Shown here in pieces: positions 1 through 6,227 of a stretch of 7,568 nt of DNA (positions are counted from its first letter, which is position 1; each line of letters opens with the position of its first letter). Source of the DNA: Clostridiaceae bacterium (GTDB lineage Bacteria; Bacillota; Clostridia; Oscillospirales; Acutalibacteraceae); NCBI GenBank assembly GCA_904501895.1, contig CAJGCX010000082.1, forward strand, positions 1 to 7,568, given 5' to 3'. The notes beneath the pieces were generated by a model. It made no database searches. It worked only from the letters and a program-made list of their open reading frames with translations, and had not been told where the DNA came from. The translations under genes and the position numbers were made by a program.

Positions 1-527
1 AGAAACTTGACATTATCCCAACAGACAAGTTCAATCTTCTCTGGATTACAGAGTTCCCATTCTTCGAGTGGGATGAGGATGCTCAGACCTTTGTTGCTAT
101 GCATCACCCATTCACATCTCCTATGGATGAATGTTTAGAATATCTCGAAACAGATAAGGCGCAGGTTCGTGCAAAGGCTTATGACCTTGTTCTCAACGGT
201 GTTGAGTTGTCAAGTGGTTCAATCCGTATTACAGACCCTGCACTTCAGAAGAGAATGTTCACTCTTCTCGGTCTTTCTGATGAAGAGGCTTATGAAAAAT
301 TCGGCTTCCTTACAGATGCCTTCAAGTTTGGTCCTCCTCCACACGGTGGTATGGGTATCGGTCTTGACAGACTTGTAATGCAGATGATTGGTGCAGATTC
401 ACTTCGTGATGTTATTGCATTCCCTAAGCTTCAGAATGCAAGTGAACCAATGACAGAGTGTCCATCACCTGTTGATACACTTCAGCTTGACGAGCTCGGA
501 ATCGCTGTTAAGGAAATTGAGGAATAA
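1..527 (+). CDS. aspS: Aspartyl-tRNA synthetase, C-terminal part (5' end cut by the window)
   Basis: Charges tRNA-Asp with aspartate in the cytoplasm; a class II aminoacyl-tRNA synthetase. Reading in frame from base 3 gives 174 residues with no start codon, so the gene is truncated by the window edge; bacterial AspRS is usually near 590 residues, so roughly the last 30% is present. Visible family signatures, in order: WITEFPFFEW (residues about 14-23), the MHHPFTSP block (33-40), AYDLVLNG followed by GSIRI (about 59-76), FGPPPHGG (about 110-117), and class II motif 3 as GMGIGLDRLVM (about 116-126) with the ATP-binding Arg. The tail RDVIAFPK then PSPV..LQL is also typical of bacterial AspRS. 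The loop reads ELSSGS where many relatives have ELGGGS, a conservative change. The stop is TAA at 525-527, and the 3' end carries the ribosome binding site of the next gene. Identification is firm. Confidence 0.97.
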   Translation, partial: KLDIIPTDKFNLLWITEFPFFEWDEDAQTFVAMHHPFTSPMDECLEYLETDKAQVRAKAYDLVLNGVELSSGSIRITDPALQKRMFTLLGLSDEEAYEKFGFLTDAFKFGPPPHGGMGIGLDRLVMQMIGADSLRDVIAFPKLQNASEPMTECPSPVDTLQLDELGIAVKEIEE

Positions 528-530
528 TCA

Positions 531-776
531 ATGAAAAACGGCATAAAAAAATTGAATACTATTCTGTTTTCAGTAATTTTATGCCTCACGCTTACTGTTA
601 CGGCATTTGCTGAAAAGGAAGTTAAGTATTCAAATGAATTAACAGTTACTCCAATCCGTATTTTCTTTGCAATTCTTGTAATTATTCTTTTCGTTGTTAT
701 GGAAATTGCCTTTGAAAAAATCCGTGAAAAACGAGTTGAAAAGCGTAATAAAAAATACGGAAAAGATAAAGAATGA
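531..776 (+). CDS. Small signal-peptide-bearing single-pass membrane protein, unknown function
   Basis: 81 residues; I do not recognise a family. Residues 1-27 look like a Sec signal peptide: basic N-region (MKNGIKK), hydrophobic core (about 11-23) and an A-F-A cleavage-type site before EKE. A short exposed stretch (28-40) is followed by a second hydrophobic segment (about 41-61, PIRIFFAILVIILFVVMEIA) and a very basic tail (62-81, rich in K and R). By the positive-inside rule the tail should be cytoplasmic, giving a type I single-pass protein with only about a dozen residues outside if the signal is cleaved. The start follows the aspS stop by 3 nt and has GAGGA (519-523) seven bases upstream, inside the aspS coding end, so it is probably translated from the aspS transcript. 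A hairpin terminator follows the stop immediately. Real gene status is likely because of the ribosome site, operon spacing and coherent topology; its function is unknown. Confidence 0.78.
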   Translation: MKNGIKKLNTILFSVILCLTLTVTAFAEKEVKYSNELTVTPIRIFFAILVIILFVVMEIAFEKIREKRVEKRNKKYGKDKE

Positions 777-781
777 AAATT

Positions 782-815
782 ACTCCCGATGATTACTTTC
801 GTCGGGAGTTTTGTT
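782..815 (+). terminator. Rho-independent terminator after the aspS operon
   Basis: ACTCCCGA (782-789) pairs perfectly with TCGGGAGT (802-809) around a 12-nt loop, followed by a T-rich run (TTTTGTTAT from 809). It starts 5 nt after the stop of the small membrane protein gene and fits the end of the aspS transcription unit. Confidence 0.85.
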
Positions 816-840
816 ATGTAAATTGGAGTTTATTTGGAAG

Positions 841-868
841 TGCAAAATGCAAAGCGCAAAGTGCAAAA
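841..868 (+). repeat. Four tandem 7-bp units (TGCAAAA-type)
   Basis: Four contiguous 7-bp units read TGCAAAA, TGCAAAG, CGCAAAG, TGCAAAA. The tract sits directly in front of the hairpin repeat at 871-950 and, from memory, such TGCAAA runs commonly precede that type of hairpin in gut Clostridia, so it may be the variable edge of one larger element. It is noncoding. Confidence 0.75.
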
Positions 869-870
869 TG

Positions 871-950
871 GAGGAACTGCGTTGCAATTATATTGCCTCC
901 CTCTGACGAGGGAGGTGGCAAAATCCTTGATTTTGACGGAGGGAGAGATA
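871..950. repeat. Hairpin-rich intergenic repeat element (element A)
   Basis: Three consecutive small hairpins can be read. GCAAT/ATTGC lies at 884-888/892-896. CCTCCCTC (896-903) pairs with GAGGGAGG (908-915) over a TGAC loop, with 8 perfect base pairs. AAAATC (920-925) pairs with GATTTT (929-934) over a 3-nt loop. The element closes with GACGGAGGGAGAG. The first two stems share one base, so they are partly alternative. The style is that of a short non-autonomous interspersed repeat; I recall similar intergenic sequences from Oscillospiraceae, but copy number cannot be judged from one window. Boundaries are approximate. Confidence 0.65.
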
Positions 951-965
951 GTTTACCAGTGAACT

Positions 966-1076
966 GACTACCCCTCAGTCTGCTTCGCAGACAGCTAAGT
1001 CTCACCTGCCGGTTCGGTCGGTGCTTCTGCTTCGCAGAGGTCTCCACTGGAGACCCGCACCCTGACAAGGGGAGCC
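966..1076. repeat. Second composite repeat (element B) with an apparent insert at about 997-1059
   Basis: The outer part begins CTACCCCTCAG and ends GACAAGGGGAGCC; CCCCT (971-975) is complementary to AGGGG (1068-1072). Inside, GTCTGC (978-983) pairs with GCAGAC (987-992) over TTC. An inner segment then intervenes. It contains TCTGC/GCAGA (1026-1030/1034-1038), extendable by two pairs, and GGTCTCC/GGAGACC (1039-1045/1049-1055) over ACT; these two stems share 1039-1040, so they compete at the edge. The inner part begins GTCTC (999-1003) and ends GAGAC (1050-1054), which are inverted ends. The left partner expected next to AAGGGGAGC is reduced to CCCT (1060-1063), as if an inner element had split the outer one. 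No protein coding is evident. Confidence 0.6.
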
Positions 1077-1123
1077 GAGAATAGACACCTACTAACTCAC
1101 CAACAAATTATAATTTGACATAA

Positions 1124-1153
1124 AAATAGCGGAGTCGCAAGACTCCGCTATTT
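1124..1153 (-). terminator. Strong hairpin terminator for the secA operon, possibly bidirectional
   Basis: AAATAGCGGAGTC (1124-1136) pairs perfectly over 13 bp with GACTCCGCTATTT (1141-1153) around a GCAA loop. On the minus strand the hairpin is followed by T-rich sequence (GCTATTTTTATG), as needed for termination 13 nt after the last minus-strand gene. On the plus strand it is followed by TATTTCTTTAAT, so it could also stop read-through from the aspS side. It separates two convergent transcription units. Confidence 0.88.
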
Positions 1154-1165
1154 CTTTAATTATCA

Positions 1166-1720
1166 TTATTTTAACAAGCTATAAAGTGCAGGTACAAACC
1201 AACCTAAAATCACAGGCACAAGGAATGCAAAGCCGATTGATGTAAGGAGTGTAAGTCCCCATTTTTCAAGTCTTGCACCAAGCCAGAAAATTCCATATAA
1301 AGGAGCTACAAGCACCTTGCCGATTTTCTTATCATTGTTATCAAGGTTAGTTTCCTTAAGCATCATAACATCCTCAATCTGTGGGAAAAGATTTGTAAGG
1401 AGTGCGATACCGAAATAAAGGCAAACCCAACCAAAAACATCTGCATATTTACCGTAATAGATGATGGTTGTTGAGCCATAACAAAGAGTTAAAAAGCCTA
1501 AAATCAAGTTCATAAAGAAAGGAATGAAGCAGATGTCAAAGCCCGGACCCTTTCTCTTAATCAACTGATGGTCAACGTGAGAAAGCATTTCATTAAACTG
1601 GATTACGCGCTCATCCTCAACAATAACCTTTGCACTACGACAAACCATATGCTCAAAGAATGCATGAATAACAGCACCCGGAAGAGTCAATATTTTAACA
1701 ATTACATAAACTATACTCAT
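1166..1720 (-). CDS. Polytopic membrane protein of unknown function with a metalloprotease-like N-terminal pattern
   Basis: 184 residues, last gene of the secA operon. Hydrophobic segments lie at about 3-22, 62-90, 94-112 and 156-182, with a possible re-entrant stretch at 136-150. The first reads LTLPGAVIHAFFEHMVCR (11-28), which recalls the PG..HE..H helix of M50-type membrane zinc proteases, but the usual HExxH is replaced by H19-A-F-F-E23-H24. HVDH follows at 48-51, then PFFMNLILG (67-75) and LFPQIEDV (111-118), which are also reminiscent of that fold. This similarity is my reading by eye, not a search result; the protein could be an inactive or variant relative, or unrelated. The ATG at 1720 overlaps the upstream TGA as ATGA, and a GGAAGG lies 11 nt upstream, indicating translational coupling to the TPR gene. 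A strong terminator follows the stop. Confidence 0.82.
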   Translation of the reverse strand: MSIVYVIVKILTLPGAVIHAFFEHMVCRSAKVIVEDERVIQFNEMLSHVDHQLIKRKGPGFDICFIPFFMNLILGFLTLCYGSTTIIYYGKYADVFGWVCLYFGIALLTNLFPQIEDVMMLKETNLDNNDKKIGKVLVAPLYGIFWLGARLEKWGLTLLTSIGFAFLVPVILGWFVPALYSLLK

Positions 1721-3237
1721 ATTAAATCATACCTTCCGCTTTCTGCAATTTCTTTAAGTGTGAGCTTACCTGCCTGATAATCAGTAACGTCGCTTGTAAA
1801 TGCAATTGATTCGTCACCGTAAGAATCGATTTCAAGCTCAAGTGCTTCAAATGTTTTCTTGTCCCCTGTCTTGAGTGCAAGGAGTGCATATAAGTCTCTT
1901 ACCTGAATTGAAAGGCCACCTGTCATTGAAAGATTATCATAAGCCGTTGTGATTGTTTCATAAGCCTTATCATACTCATCCTGCATAATGTAGCTAAGTG
2001 TCTGCTGAATCTGAAGCATATAGCCATACTGCATAACATAGCTTTCACCATTTGGAAGTCCTGCAAGCATTTTAAGACCTTCATCACAAATCTGATTTGC
2101 TTTAGCATAATCCTTATCACGATGACGATAAATTACTGACATAATCATATGGTATTCAGGAGAATCAGCATTCTTTTCCTTAACAAACTCTGCAAGTTCC
2201 TCTGCACTATCATAATCCTCAAGCAAACCTGCATAAGTTGTTGCAAGTAATGATGCAACAAGAGTCTTCATATACTCTGAAGAATTAGCAACATCCTCTA
2301 AATATCCTGCAATAATTTCAGGGTCCTTGTTCATCTGCTGTGCAGCAGCATATTTATACATACAAAGCCAGCCTTCGTCGGCAATAACCTTTGTTTCAGT
2401 ACCGTCAGGAGTGAAATTCTTTTCAGTTTCATCGTGATATTCGTTATCCTTAATGTAAATTGTCTTACCTGAAAGTGCATCAAGGTCAGCGATAATCTTA
2501 TCGTATGTTTCTTCAGTAACATCCTTATATGTTGCAATGTACTGCTGTGCAATCATAGCAGTTGCCTGCATTCTTTCAGATGCATCAAGAATTACATTCA
2601 AATCCTTGAATGTAAGGAGATTTAACACTGAATCAGGAATATTATCACTGATTTCTGCAAGAGCAGAATTCATATTTACCATATCAAAGCACACAATAGC
2701 CATTTTCTTATGAAGATTATAGCATCTGTTCTGCGAATTAATATTATCAGCATACTCAACGGCACTGTTATACTTATTTATAGCGGTATAGAGATGACCA
2801 TCGGCAACAGCCTTATCTCCCTGCTTCATTGTTGCAAAAAGAGGAACATTGATTGCAAAAAGGAAAATTGATGCAATGGCAATACAGCTTGCCACAATAA
2901 CACCGATTACACCTCTGTAATCATAAGGATATTTTTCAAGCATTGCTTCACATTCTGAACAGTAAGGGCCATCAGGGTCTTTATCAGTACCACGACGCTT
3001 TTCACCACAATATTCGCAAAGCTCATCCTCTGAAATTGTATTTCTTTTGCCTCGTGAAACTGTCTGAGGATTATATCCGTCAATTTCAAGATTCTCAAGA
3101 CCTGAAGTTTCTTTTTCAGCCTCTTTTTTTGCCTTATCAAGCTCTTCCTTAAAAACCTTCGCAAGCTCTTCCATCTCATCCTTGATGTCTTCTGCATCAG
3201 GAGAAGTGCCGGCAAGCTTTTCTTTATTTTCGTCCAA
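1717..3237 (-). CDS. Zinc-ribbon, single-pass membrane protein with TPR-like C-terminal region
   Basis: 506 residues; no named family recognised. Layout: an acidic, Lys/Glu-rich, probably coiled N-terminus (about 15-50); a zinc-ribbon knuckle pair with Cys74/Cys77 (CEYC) and Cys93/Cys96 (CSEC); one transmembrane helix (about 109-134); then helical repeats. The first repeat (about 137-166) has the classic TPR spacing with GHLYTAINKYNSAVEYA. Further TPR-like helices are at about 327-356, 361-391 and 402-436, separated by a less regular section (240-290). The cysteines suggest that the N-terminal side is in the reducing cytoplasm, leaving the TPR region outside; this is inference. The start is TTG at 3237, chosen because a perfect AGGAGG lies 7 nt upstream; the first ATG is 21 codons further in. 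It begins 12 nt after the secA stop and overlaps the next gene by 4 nt. A scaffold or assembly role at the membrane is plausible, but no function can be assigned. Confidence 0.9.
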   Translation of the reverse strand: MDENKEKLAGTSPDAEDIKDEMEELAKVFKEELDKAKKEAEKETSGLENLEIDGYNPQTVSRGKRNTISEDELCEYCGEKRRGTDKDPDGPYCSECEAMLEKYPYDYRGVIGVIVASCIAIASIFLFAINVPLFATMKQGDKAVADGHLYTAINKYNSAVEYADNINSQNRCYNLHKKMAIVCFDMVNMNSALAEISDNIPDSVLNLLTFKDLNVILDASERMQATAMIAQQYIATYKDVTEETYDKIIADLDALSGKTIYIKDNEYHDETEKNFTPDGTETKVIADEGWLCMYKYAAAQQMNKDPEIIAGYLEDVANSSEYMKTLVASLLATTYAGLLEDYDSAEELAEFVKEKNADSPEYHMIMSVIYRHRDKDYAKANQICDEGLKMLAGLPNGESYVMQYGYMLQIQQTLSYIMQDEYDKAYETITTAYDNLSMTGGLSIQVRDLYALLALKTGDKKTFEALELEIDSYGDESIAFTSDVTDYQAGKLTLKEIAESGRYDLI

Positions 3238-3242
3238 GGTTA

Positions 3243-3249
3243 TTCCTCC
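3243..3249 (-). promoter_or_regulatory. Shine-Dalgarno that decides the TTG start of the TPR gene
   Basis: On the minus strand AGGAGGA lies immediately after the secA stop codon; counting from AGGAGG there are 7 nt (AATAACC) to TTG at 3237. No ATG, GTG or other start is placed at this distance, so the TTG is very probably used. The rare start may lower expression of the TPR protein relative to SecA. Confidence 0.8.
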
Positions 3250-5982
3250 TTACTCATTTGCACCGCAACATTTTTTATACTTTTTACCGCTACCGCAAGG
3301 ACATGGGTCATTTCTGCCTACCTTTTCAGCCTTCTTTACAGGACGTTTTTTGTCAGTCCCATCAGAAGCACCGTTTGTTGCAGTAATCTTTGCTGCCTGT
3401 TCACGCTTAACATCCTCTTCACTTCTTATACGGAAAAGTGTAAGAGTTGTAACTGTACCCTCACGGATAAGTGATGTCATTTCATCAAACATATCATAGC
3501 TTTCCATTCTGAAGGCAACAACAGGGTCCTGCTGTGCATAAGAACGGAGATAAATACCACGCTTAAGCTCATCCATAGCATCAAGGTGGTCCATCCAACG
3601 CTGGTCAACGTTATGGAGAAGAACCTTTCTTTCAAGCTCTGCCATAAGCTGTTCACCGTATTCATCATACTTAGCATTGTAAATATCCATTGCCTTGTTG
3701 TGGAAATAGTTCTTGTATTCCTCATTTGAGTTGAACTTTGTTTCAAGTCCTTCTTCGCTGAGGTAATTGAGCTTCTTAATAAGACCTGCTCTGTTCCAAT
3801 CATCTGGTGACTGTGACGCAGGACAGTAGAAGTCAACCATTTCTGCAAAATATCCGTCAAACATCTTGAGGATTGCACCGTGAATGTCGTATCCGTCAAG
3901 CACCTGATTACGCTGTTCGTAAATCTTCTTTCTCTGTTCATTCATAACGTCGTCAAATTTAAGAACGTTACGACGAGCAGCAAAGTGATTGCTTTCAACC
4001 TTTTTCTGTGCATTTTCAATTGTACTTGAGAAAATCTTTGCTTCAATAGGAAGGTCAGCAGCACTTGGAAATGCATCAATAATATTATAGAAACGGTCAC
4101 CTGCGAAGAGACGGAGTAATTCGTCCTCTGCTGAAAGGTAGAATTTACTACGACCAGGGTCACCCTGACGACCTGCACGACCACGAAGCTGATTATCAAT
4201 TCTTCGTGATTCATGACGCTCTGTACCGATGATGAAAAGACCACCTGCATCACGAACCTTCTGTGCCTCGTCCTTGAGCATATCCTTATATTTCTGTTCA
4301 AGCTCACGATAGATTTTACGAGCTTCGATAATATCTGTATTGTCAGTTTCAGCAAAGCCTGTTGCCTCTGCAATAAGCTCATCAGAAATGTCCATTCTTC
4401 TCATTTCAGCACGAGCCATATAATCAGGGTTACCACCAAGGATAATGTCAGTACCACGACCCGCCATATTTGTAGCAATTGTTACAGCACCGAAAGCACC
4501 TGCCTGAGCAACAATTTCAGCTTCCTTATCGTGATATTTAGCATTGAGGACATTGTGCTTGATTCCTGCTTTGCGAAGAGCCTTACTTAAAAGCTCACTC
4601 TTTTCGATATTTGTTGTACCGACAAGGACAGGCTGACCCTTCTTATTACACTCTAAAATCTGTTCGATAATAGCCTTGTACTTAATCAACTCTGTCTTAT
4701 AAAGAACGTCTTCCTCATCCTTACGAATCATTGGCTTGTTTGTAGGGATTTCGATAACGTCAAGAGAATAAATCTCCTGGAATTCACCACTTTCAGTCAT
4801 AGCAGTACCTGTCATACCTGAAAGCTTTGTATACTGACGGAAGTAGTTCTGGAATGTAATTGTAGCAAGAGTTTTTGACTCACGCTCAACCTTAACATTT
4901 TCTTTTGCTTCAATAGCCTGATGAAGACCGTCTGAATAACGACGACCAAGCATAATACGACCTGTAAATTCGTCAACAATCAATACCTGACCATCTTTAA
5001 CAACGTAGTCAACGTCACATTTCATAACACCGATTGCCTTGATAGCAAGGTCAATATGATGCTGAAGTGTAAGGTTTTCAACATCAGCAAGATTTTCAAC
5101 GCCAAATGCCTTTTCAGCCTTTTTGATACCTGCTTTTGTAAGAGATGCTGTCTTACCCTTTTCATCAACAACGTAATCGTACTCTTCACCCTCAGGTATC
5201 ATATTTTCGATACCGAGCTTTGCATCAACCTCTTTAACCTTAAACATTCTGAGGCTTCTTGCAAACTGGTTAGCAACCTTATAAAGCTCGTTTGACTTAT
5301 CACCCATACCTGAAATGATAAGAGGAGTTCTCGCTTCGTCAATAAGAATTGAGTCAACCTCGTCAACGATTGCAAAGTTGTGACCACGCTGTACTCTCTG
5401 TTCAGCGTAAATAACCATATTATCACGAAGGTAGTCAAAGCCCATTTCGTTGTTTGTACCGTAAGTGATGTCACAAGCATAAGCAGCTCGTCTCTGTTCA
5501 CCGTCAAGGTCGTGAACTATAAGACCTACTGTAAGACCCATAAAGCGATAAAGCTTACCCATCCATTCAGAGTCACGACGAGCAAGGTAATCGTTTACTG
5601 TAACAATATGAACACCCTTACCTGCAAGAGCATTAAGGTAAGCAGGAAGTGTTGCCACGAGAGTTTTACCTTCACCTGTTCTCATTTCAGCAATTCGTCC
5701 CTGATGAAGAACGATACCACCGATAATCTGCACAGGGAAATGACGCATATTAAGAACACGGGCAGAAGCTTCTCTACACGCAGCAAATGCTTCAGGGAGA
5801 ATATCATCAAGTGTTTCACCCTTCTGAAGTCTATCCTTAAATTCAGGAGTTTTTGCCTGAAGCTCTGCATCTGTAAGCTTTTTATACTCTTCCTCAAGAG
5901 CAAGAACCTTTTTCTGAATAGGGATTATTCTCTTGATTTCTCTTGATGAATAATCACCGAATATTTTTTTGAATAAAGACAT
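3250..5982 (-). CDS. secA: Preprotein translocase ATPase SecA
   Basis: Cytoplasmic and membrane-bound ATPase motor that pushes unfolded preproteins through SecYEG. 910 residues from the chosen start, within the usual range. Visible in order (910-aa numbering): N-terminal MSLFKKIFGDYSSREIKR; Walker A region MRTGEGKT (100-107); TVNDYLARRD (about 128-137); TYGTNNEMGFDYLRDN (about 173-188); Walker B region VDEVDSILIDEARTP (206-220); the preprotein cross-linking domain; second ATPase domain with TNMAGRGTDIILGG and ESRRIDNQLRGRAGRQGDPG; helical scaffold and wing; and a C-terminal SEC-C zinc motif with Cys894, Cys896, Cys905 and Cys906 (CPCGSGKKYKKCC). No frameshift or missing motif is seen. An in-frame GTG at 6012 would add 10 residues but lacks a ribosome site, whereas AAAGGA lies upstream of the ATG at 5982 (about 12 nt from AGG, slightly long). 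First gene of a three-gene operon. It may be the sole or main SecA; the window cannot show whether a SecA2 exists. Confidence 0.98.
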   Translation of the reverse strand: MSLFKKIFGDYSSREIKRIIPIQKKVLALEEEYKKLTDAELQAKTPEFKDRLQKGETLDDILPEAFAACREASARVLNMRHFPVQIIGGIVLHQGRIAEMRTGEGKTLVATLPAYLNALAGKGVHIVTVNDYLARRDSEWMGKLYRFMGLTVGLIVHDLDGEQRRAAYACDITYGTNNEMGFDYLRDNMVIYAEQRVQRGHNFAIVDEVDSILIDEARTPLIISGMGDKSNELYKVANQFARSLRMFKVKEVDAKLGIENMIPEGEEYDYVVDEKGKTASLTKAGIKKAEKAFGVENLADVENLTLQHHIDLAIKAIGVMKCDVDYVVKDGQVLIVDEFTGRIMLGRRYSDGLHQAIEAKENVKVERESKTLATITFQNYFRQYTKLSGMTGTAMTESGEFQEIYSLDVIEIPTNKPMIRKDEEDVLYKTELIKYKAIIEQILECNKKGQPVLVGTTNIEKSELLSKALRKAGIKHNVLNAKYHDKEAEIVAQAGAFGAVTIATNMAGRGTDIILGGNPDYMARAEMRRMDISDELIAEATGFAETDNTDIIEARKIYRELEQKYKDMLKDEAQKVRDAGGLFIIGTERHESRRIDNQLRGRAGRQGDPGRSKFYLSAEDELLRLFAGDRFYNIIDAFPSAADLPIEAKIFSSTIENAQKKVESNHFAARRNVLKFDDVMNEQRKKIYEQRNQVLDGYDIHGAILKMFDGYFAEMVDFYCPASQSPDDWNRAGLIKKLNYLSEEGLETKFNSNEEYKNYFHNKAMDIYNAKYDEYGEQLMAELERKVLLHNVDQRWMDHLDAMDELKRGIYLRSYAQQDPVVAFRMESYDMFDEMTSLIREGTVTTLTLFRIRSEEDVKREQAAKITATNGASDGTDKKRPVKKAEKVGRNDPCPCGSGKKYKKCCGANE

Positions 5983-6059
5983 TTCTATATCTATCCTTTC
6001 AGAATATTGCACTTTTTTACGGGTTTTTGTTCATTTTTGTCATTTGCCTACACAAACCC

Positions 6060-6084
6060 ATTATATAATGCTAACATTATAACA
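6060..6084 (-). promoter_or_regulatory. Putative secA promoter: two TATAAT boxes in an AT-rich palindromic block
   Basis: On the minus strand an exact extended -10 (TGTTATAAT) lies at 6084-6076 and a second TATAAT at 6065-6060. Neither has a convincing -35 at 16-18 bp; a TTGAAA at 6094-6089 is 23 bp from the nearer-to-gene box and inside the range of the other. An extended -10 can work without a -35. Transcription would begin near 6069, giving a leader of about 87 nt before the ATG. ATAATG/CATTAT arms (6065-6070 and 6075-6080) make the block partly self-complementary. Confidence 0.5.
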
Positions 6085-6194
6085 TATCTTTCAAAAAAAA
6101 TCATTAACTTTTTGTGAAAATTTTATGTTTTTTCCTTGATTTAATAAGGATTTTTTGGTATTCTTTAATGTGTATATAAATTTCTTAATTTAGT

Positions 6195-6200
6195 TATACT
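6195..6200 (+). promoter_or_regulatory. Possible -10 box for the SCP2-like/aminotransferase operon
   Basis: TATACT lies 27 nt upstream of the ATG at 6228, which would put the transcript start at about 6207 with a leader of around 20 nt. No good -35 is found 16-18 bp upstream. A TATAAA at 6175-6180 is an alternative. Assignment is weak; it rests on position and AT-richness. Confidence 0.3.
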
Positions 6201-6213
6201 TTAAAAATGATTA

Positions 6214-6219
6214 AGGAGG
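6214..6219 (+). promoter_or_regulatory. Shine-Dalgarno that fixes the start at 6228
   Basis: A perfect AGGAGG with an 8-nt spacer to the ATG at 6228. An in-frame ATG at 6207 lies upstream of this site and would place the Shine-Dalgarno inside the coding region, so 6228 is the start. Confidence 0.9.
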
Positions 6220-6227
6220 CGTTTCAA

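Larger units (their letters stand above)
777..1165. other. 389-bp gene-free convergent intergenic region filled with terminators and repeats
   Basis: Between the stop of the aspS-operon small gene and the stop of the last secA-operon gene there is no credible coding sequence. It holds, left to right, a terminator (782-815), a 7-bp tandem tract (841-868), hairpin elements A (871-950) and B (966-1076), and a 13-bp-stem terminator (1124-1153). Only 1077-1120, which is AT-rich, shows nothing. The concentration of repeats between two convergent operons fits a neutral landing place. Confidence 0.8.

Noticed and set aside
841..868. CRISPR-like short tandem repeat
   Set aside because: The units are 7 bp and contiguous with no spacers; this is a simple tandem repeat.
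773..967. Open frame on the plus strand overlapping the previous stop (ATGA)
   Set aside because: It runs straight through the terminator hairpin and element A, and its translation is a read of repeat sequence with no ribosome site matching a start and no domain character.
814..1068. Open frame on the minus strand across both repeat elements
   Set aside because: It is composed entirely of hairpin repeat sequence; the low-complexity product (repeated CALHFAL, PPPS) is what such repeats give in any open frame.
777..1165. Possible tRNA, riboswitch or other structured RNA gene in the hairpin cluster
   Set aside because: The hairpins are short, separate and repeat-like, there is no cloverleaf, and the region lies between two convergent gene ends, not upstream of a gene.
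5380..5946. Long plus-strand frame antisense to secA (188 codons)
   Set aside because: It lies wholly over the conserved SecA ATPase region; its Ser/Thr/Cys-rich composition is that of an antisense shadow and it has no convincing ribosome site.
5983..6012. GTG-initiated 10-residue N-terminal extension of SecA
   Set aside because: There is no ribosome site before GTG at 6012, the extra residues (MQYSERIDIE) are not SecA-like, and known SecA proteins begin close to the MSLFKKIFG position.
6207..6227. Upstream in-frame ATG for the SCP2-like gene
   Set aside because: The perfect AGGAGG (6214-6219) would be inside the coding region and no other ribosome site precedes 6207; 6228 has ideal spacing.
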